From Corynespora cassiicola (taxonomy: Eukaryota; Ascomycota; Dothideomycetes; Pleosporales; Corynesporascaceae), in the NCBI GenBank assembly GCA_022059125.1, contig JAEUWY010000005.1, forward strand, positions 3,720,001 through 3,784,000: a DNA stretch of 64,000 nucleotides. The letters run 5' to 3'. This document shows, piece after piece, positions 59,193 through 64,000 of the stretch. A program made the position numbers and the translations under genes. Within the stretch, counting starts at the first letter, position 1; each line of letters starts with the position of its first letter. Under the pieces are notes generated by a model. It did no database searches. It saw only the letters and a list, made by a program, of their open reading frames with translations, and was not told where the DNA came from.

Positions 59193-60130
59193 GATCTGTA
59201 TTTTGGCAGTTGCACTGTTGATGGATTCCTGTTTTTTGTGAGATTTTCGGACTGCAATGAAACCCGTATCCAATATATACACTAAACCTGTGTCTAATCT
59301 CGGGTTCTATGTCACTCCACGAGCCGAAGATTGATTTCTAAGCGTAAAGGAGGCCTGAAATAGCTTTTTGATTGATTGACAGTCGGCCGAAGACGTCCGG
59401 GCGAGCCATCCTGGCTAATTCAGTCCCTCTAGATACAAAGAGACCTAGTCGCCCTTTAAGTAATAGATAAGCATTGGTATTTATATTGAAAAAACAGAAA
59501 CAAAGGTCCGTTTTGTAGCCCTAGATTTGAAATACAGTCCAGATTCAATCTAAATCTAAGAATAAATATGACCTTAGATCAAAGGTTCGCCAGGGGCTTC
59601 TGTTTAGCAATCTCTGAATATATCCCTTGGAATCCGGTGCGGGATAACATAAAATCTGAACGGCCGAAATTGCCTCATAAAATATATTGGAGAATGCAAC
59701 AACATGGAAGCATATTCAGATTGACAGATATAATGCAGCCAAAAATTAGCATATGAGAGCCGTGTAGATGTGTTTGTAACTTCTCCCACCAAGATCACCT
59801 ATAAGATAAAGCATTTTTTCGGCCAAATAATTGCATGGCTTAAACTAGACAGTAAGACTAGAGTACGACGCGGATAGGGAGAGCCGGTGCCGATGATCAG
59901 ACCTCCGCTATGTTTCGTGCGAGCTTGCTCGCCAAGTCGCGCTAGATCACCAACAAATCACTTCAACGGATGTATTCTCCAAAAGATTTGTCATGTAATC
60001 TGGCTAAAACGAAAGAGATATGCAAACAAAAGCTCACTATAAGAGCACACTGGCGATGGGGAAAGGGTCCTAGCCTCAAGAAAAACACCATTCCAAAACC
60101 TGATATCTGTACGCCAACGTCTACTTCATC
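59193..60130. promoter_or_regulatory. Divergent spacer between short tyrosinase and MDR oxidoreductase
   Basis: 938 bp between two start codons facing apart. Includes the candidate TATA box below; no other motif recognised. Confidence 0.4.
59272..59281 (-). promoter_or_regulatory. Candidate TATA box of the short tyrosinase
   Basis: TATATATTGG-like sequence on the minus strand about 80-90 bp upstream of the start codon at 59192. Confidence 0.4.
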
Positions 60131-61255
60131 ATGTCTTTACCCCTTCCCACTACGCACAGAGCCGTCTTTCTTTCTAAGGTAGGAGAGCCTCTCCAAGTCA
60201 AGATTCTGCCCACACCGCAGCCCGGACCCGGAAGCGCTGTCATCCGTACACTCGCCGCCACAGTCAGAGCCAATGCTCCAGAGGTGTTCCGGAACGCTAA
60301 TAGTGGCCACCAACTGCCGGTGCCGTTTGTGCCCGGCTTTATTGCTATTGGAAGGATTGCCGCTATAGGCCCGGATGGAACAGCTCTCATCCCAGGCCAG
60401 CTGGTGCTTTTCGACCCATTCATCCAGGGACGAGACAGCCCGGAAGCAAGGTACATTTCTGGCTTCATGCAAGGATTCAACGATGAGAGCCGCAAACTTT
60501 CACTCGAGTGGCGCAACTCGACGTATGCAGAGTACGCGAGGGTGCCGCTGGAAAACTGCTATCTTCTCGACGAAAGCCGACTCTTTGACCGAGTGGAGGT
60601 TGGAGGGCTTGGCTACAGCTTGCATGATTTAACTCATATTTTCAGTATGCTTATTCCATTCGGCGGCCTTGCAGACATCGACGTCAAAGCTGGAGACACC
60701 ATCATCATAGCACCTGCTACAGGTCGATATGGAAGCGCAGCTGCTCATGTTGCTCTCGCTTTGGGGGCCAGTGTAATTGCTATCGGTCGAAATGACACTA
60801 TCCTTTCGCAGATTGAGGGTATAAGCCCGCGTTTGACGGCGGTGTGCTTAACTGGCGATGTGGATAAGGATACAGCTTCACTGAAAGCTGCGGCAGTTCG
60901 AGGGGTGGACGCCTTTTGGGATATGTCACCATCCGCAGCCGGTTCTTCGACACACTTCCGGAGCTGTTTGAACATATTGAACTCTGGCGCAAGGATCAGT
61001 TTTATGGGAGTGGCGGCAGGAGTCAACATTGAGTACATGGATATTGTGGGACGGGGCTTGTCAATCAAGGGGACTTGGATGTGCACAAAGGAGCAGGGTA
61101 AGAGACTGATAAACATGGTTGAGTCTGGCGTTCTTCCGTTAGGAGCAAGAGCGGGCATGGGCCCTGTACAGACGTTCAAGATTGAGCAATGCGAAGAGGC
61201 ACTAAATGCTGCTAGTGGGAACAGAGCGCCAGGGGAGATTGTCATCATTCCCTAG
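60131..61255 (+). CDS. MDR-family (GroES-like) NAD(P)H-dependent oxidoreductase lacking zinc ligands
   Basis: Single exon, 374 aa. An N-terminal GroES-like domain (KVGEPLQVKILPTPQPGPG) contains VPGFIAIGRIAAIGPDG where zinc alcohol dehydrogenases have PGHE; no Cys/His catalytic or structural zinc site is seen. The Rossmann fold has APATGRYGSAAAHVALALGA as the nucleotide loop and GASVIAIGRN at the second strand. A conserved block STYAEYARVPLENCYLLDE is typical of a fungal subgroup annotated as alcohol dehydrogenase GroES-like proteins. Likely a zinc-independent quinone/enone-type reductase. The substrate is unknown. It is divergent from the short tyrosinase, whose quinone products would be formally possible substrates only if both were in the same compartment. 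Confidence 0.82.
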   Translation: MSLPLPTTHRAVFLSKVGEPLQVKILPTPQPGPGSAVIRTLAATVRANAPEVFRNANSGHQLPVPFVPGFIAIGRIAAIGPDGTALIPGQLVLFDPFIQGRDSPEARYISGFMQGFNDESRKLSLEWRNSTYAEYARVPLENCYLLDESRLFDRVEVGGLGYSLHDLTHIFSMLIPFGGLADIDVKAGDTIIIAPATGRYGSAAAHVALALGASVIAIGRNDTILSQIEGISPRLTAVCLTGDVDKDTASLKAAAVRGVDAFWDMSPSAAGSSTHFRSCLNILNSGARISFMGVAAGVNIEYMDIVGRGLSIKGTWMCTKEQGKRLINMVESGVLPLGARAGMGPVQTFKIEQCEEALNAASGNRAPGEIVIIP

Positions 61256-63666
61256 TTGAGAACTCGAGAAACAATAGAGGAGTTAGTGTTTGACCGTAGC
61301 GAGGGAAATGCCCTGTCAGTACCAAATGTCACCTGTTGCTGCCGACGCCTCGGAAACGTGAGCTTCGAGTGTCGAGATTCGAGTACAGCATAGAGATTGT
61401 TTGTGAATGCATGTGCTTCGTAGCATTAGCAGCCGTTGTGTTAGTGAAGGAAACAGCAAAGAATGGCAGCGAGGTGAGAATGAGGTGTCATGTGAGAGTT
61501 AACAAGTTGCCGAGGTGGGTTTGATCCCGAGATGGGTTTGCTGCCGACCATAGGGCCGACTATGCTTAAATGGCAACAAAAGATGATGGCATTAGATCAT
61601 CTAAAGTAAGGGGAAGAATGGAAACTGAGCTGGCGTATATAGATAACTACAGATCTATACTTGTATATTTTTCGTGGACAAGGATCTGTTTGAAGCGCGC
61701 GGGAAGGTTGGTTTCACATATCAAAATTAAATACACCACAACTATGATTGCTACGTGCATGTCAACAGTTTATTTGTACGGTATGCTCTATAACGGCTAG
61801 TCTACCCTCTTTTTGCTGTCAAAGGTTGAGCGATGCAGGCAGTAATCACGTGATCTCGGGGCTTATGTTTAGTCTAGCGATCCTCGGCCCCAATGGGACA
61901 ACTCTTACACCTCCACCCACTTTTGACATTTGCAAGATTCGAATGTTCCGCGCTGACGACGACTGGCTCAGATTTGGAACACTCTGTTCTGTATAGGAAC
62001 CCTGAATATAAGAAGTCAATGCTGGGAAAACGAAATCTCATTCTTCAAAATACCTTGGGAGACAAGGTTTGTGGGGCCTGGTTCAATCTTACAGATGCTT
62101 GGAGTCGCCGAAGGCGGGCTTTTGCTGGTCCAAACTAATTGAATGCGGTGCCGATAAGTTCTGGGTTCAGTCCTACGAGATACCCAGTCAATCATCACTT
62201 TCGTGAATATACATGTAAATAGTCATCTCCTTCGCCGTATACTGAAACGGCTGGAGAGTGGCTCAAGTCTAAGGAGCCACAGAAACACAAGCACACACAC
62301 ATGTTCGCGCTTGGTCTGCTTGCGCATCATGAATTTTACTCTACCTCAAAGCTCTTTTTGCCGGAGAACTGCGCACGATCGTTCCAGATTAAAGTTTGAC
62401 GCTGCGGATCGCAAAAGTCGAGTGATTCTAGACCTCGCTCTAGAGACCCTGCATTACAGTACGACGCACAATCCCATAGTACAGCCTTTGGTTTGACCGA
62501 AGAGGGATTTGCACCATCTCACTCCGCTCAGAAGTTATTTTAGGGCCGATATTCCAATCGGGGCGACTGTCTCGACATTGTTTCGTCTGACGGAGCAATG
62601 CGGCTAAACCATGCACAGACCGGACGAAAAAGGCCAGCCACTCAGAAGTCAGTGGCATATGTCTGCTTATATATACCAAGGGAACGAACAACGCACGTCG
62701 CAGAGTATCCCCGATTGTCTATATTTACTGAAACCTTGCCAACAAACAAGTTCATTCTTTGGTCGCATGATTGACTCGTAGAATCAAGCCATATCATATT
62801 CAGTCACAGGAGGAATGGCCGTGCCCTCTCTGATACACGAAACATGTTCTGGCTTGTATCGAGGAGAGAATTCCATGAGTTTTCGTGGAAAAAATGAAAT
62901 CAAGATGGAGGTATGGTCCCCAAAGTACTTTCTCAAGGGTTCGTTGATTCGGTTGTTGGGACTTTTCTTGTCTGGGCACACATATTGAGAACATTTTCGA
63001 TCCTGTCGTTAGACATCGGCTTACACAATTAGGTGCAAGGTATTGTGGAGATTCGCCTGTCAGGAGTGGTGATTTTCGTGAGAAGTTTGGTATGCAAAGA
63101 GTACATGAAAGATGGGGCCAATTGTAGGGACTATCATTTCGAAGAGCATCCGTGGCGAATATTTCGACTGTTGCCAAATGCCGAAAACTTGATGGCAGGC
63201 ATTAAACGAGGGCTTGCCGGCCAAGTAGAGAAACTATTGCTGGAGCTGGAACAAGCGTGGAGGACGCAAAAGTGGGAAGTCATAGATGAAATGGTTTTGT
63301 TTCGCAGTGTAATACGGGAAAATGAGGCATTTTGGGCTTTCAACATCATCCGAAGAAGACGCTAAGAAGCATGGCTTCAACAGGTCTTCAATCGTCTCAC
63401 AGACCAAATTGGACAATCGAATCGATTATTATCGCGGTGGTGGATTGACTATGAGTGTGCAGCTGAGTTAATTGTATGAAACTGAGTGTGAGAGCCCTTA
63501 TAAGGAGGTGCCTGATCTATAGTGCTAACCGAGGTGCGGATAGTACTAAACCGTCGATCCATACCGTGATATATTTGCTCACAGTCTGCCAAATCTGCAG
63601 GCATAGCTATAGCTTCTAACTCCAGTTCTAAATATGAGCACCATCCAACCGCAGTTAAAGAGCTCA
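61256..63666. other. Gene-poor region before third island
   Basis: 2.4 kb without a convincing gene. A plus-strand frame at 63033-63365 (110 codons, ...HPWRIFRLLPNAENLMAGIK) has protein-like composition and could be a remnant exon, but I recognise no family and found no partner exons. Confidence 0.35.
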
Positions 63667-64000
63667 CTTTAAAAAAAAAATTTATTAAATTATTTATTAA
63701 CTAAGTTAAAAAAATATAAAAAAAAAATTAGCTTAATACTCTACACAAACTTATACTTAATAATTTACTTTTATACTAGCTAACTTTTAATTACTAGCAG
63801 TATTAGTACTAAACTATTTATTTACTTAAAATAATATATAAAGCTACTAGATACTTACAGAAAACGCTTAGTTATTACTTTAAATAAAACGTTGCTGCGG
63901 AATAAAAGTAGCTAAAATTTTATAAAGTTATAAAAAAATAAAAAAACTATTTAAGTATAAAGATGTAGAGTAGATTTAGAAATACAGTCTGTTTATTACG
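63667..64000. repeat. Start of a third AT-rich, RIP-like island
   Basis: Composition changes abruptly after CTCACTTT at 63663-63670 to nearly pure A/T with TTTATTAAATTATTTATTAA-type sequence up to the window end. No inverted-repeat terminus comparable to the other two islands is visible at this edge. Confidence 0.7.

Noticed and set aside
61510..61540. GGGTTTGATCCCGAG, tRNA T-loop-like sequence
   Set aside because: No complementary stems or other arms upstream.
62800..63365. Overlapping frames on both strands (125 and 110 codons) as genes
   Set aside because: Neither shows a recognisable domain, splice partners or a clear start context; noted only as a possible remnant.

Overview
The window is from a filamentous ascomycete (Pezizomycotina; Dothideomycetes is my guess). 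The support is direct: genes with many 45-60 bp introns (GT...CTAAC/CTGAC...YAG), fungal-specific families (NudF/LIS1, SAPS, ENA Na+-ATPase, fungal rhodopsin-like 7-TM proteins, Zn2Cys6 regulators), and a two-compartment genome. Gene-bearing sequence of ordinary composition is broken by extremely AT-rich islands (12.8-14.7 kb, 45.7-52.3 kb, and from 63.67 kb to the end) that look like transposons destroyed by repeat-induced point mutation (RIP). All gene models were spliced by eye from frame continuity, splice signals and family conservation; no alignment or search was run.

Layout. (1) 0-8 kb: the 3' part of a Ser/Thr-rich secreted protein, then a head-to-head pair of microtubule genes, Stu2/XMAP215 (minus) and PAC1/NudF/LIS1 (plus), sharing a 470 bp promoter. 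(2) 8-14.7 kb: a degenerate zone with a C-terminal MFS half-gene and an ER-KR-ACP polyketide synthase remnant meeting head to head at one breakpoint, followed by a 1.86 kb TIR element with TA target duplication. (3) 14.8-37.4 kb: a gene-dense core with a fungal rhodopsin-like protein, an Apd1/Aim32-type thioredoxin-like ferredoxin, an OB-fold-like protein, a six-exon tyrosinase, a dynactin p27-like subunit, a small acidic protein, a SAPS phosphatase regulator head to head with Vps60/CHMP5, an ENA-type Na+ ATPase, and a nine-exon amino-acid permease with two micro-exons. (4) 37.9-61.3 kb: a second rhodopsin-like protein, a GNAT acetyltransferase, a 56-codon small ORF, an AsaB/GA4-desaturase-like oxygenase and an MFS transporter; then a 5.9 kb TIR element carrying a nested Tc1/mariner copy; then an epoxide hydrolase, a C2H2 plus Zn2Cys6 transcription factor, a short tyrosinase and a zinc-less MDR oxidoreductase. 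(5) 61.3-64 kb: no convincing gene, then the edge of a third AT-rich island.

How the genes may work together. Stu2, LIS1 and dynactin p27 all act at microtubule plus ends or in dynein transport. SAPS and Vps60 are housekeeping regulators of phosphatase and endosomal sorting. The oxygenase, MFS, epoxide hydrolase, regulator, tyrosinase and reductase either side of the 45.7-52.3 kb island resemble an accessory or secondary-metabolism locus split by transposon insertion. No intact backbone synthase is in the window, so this remains an inference.
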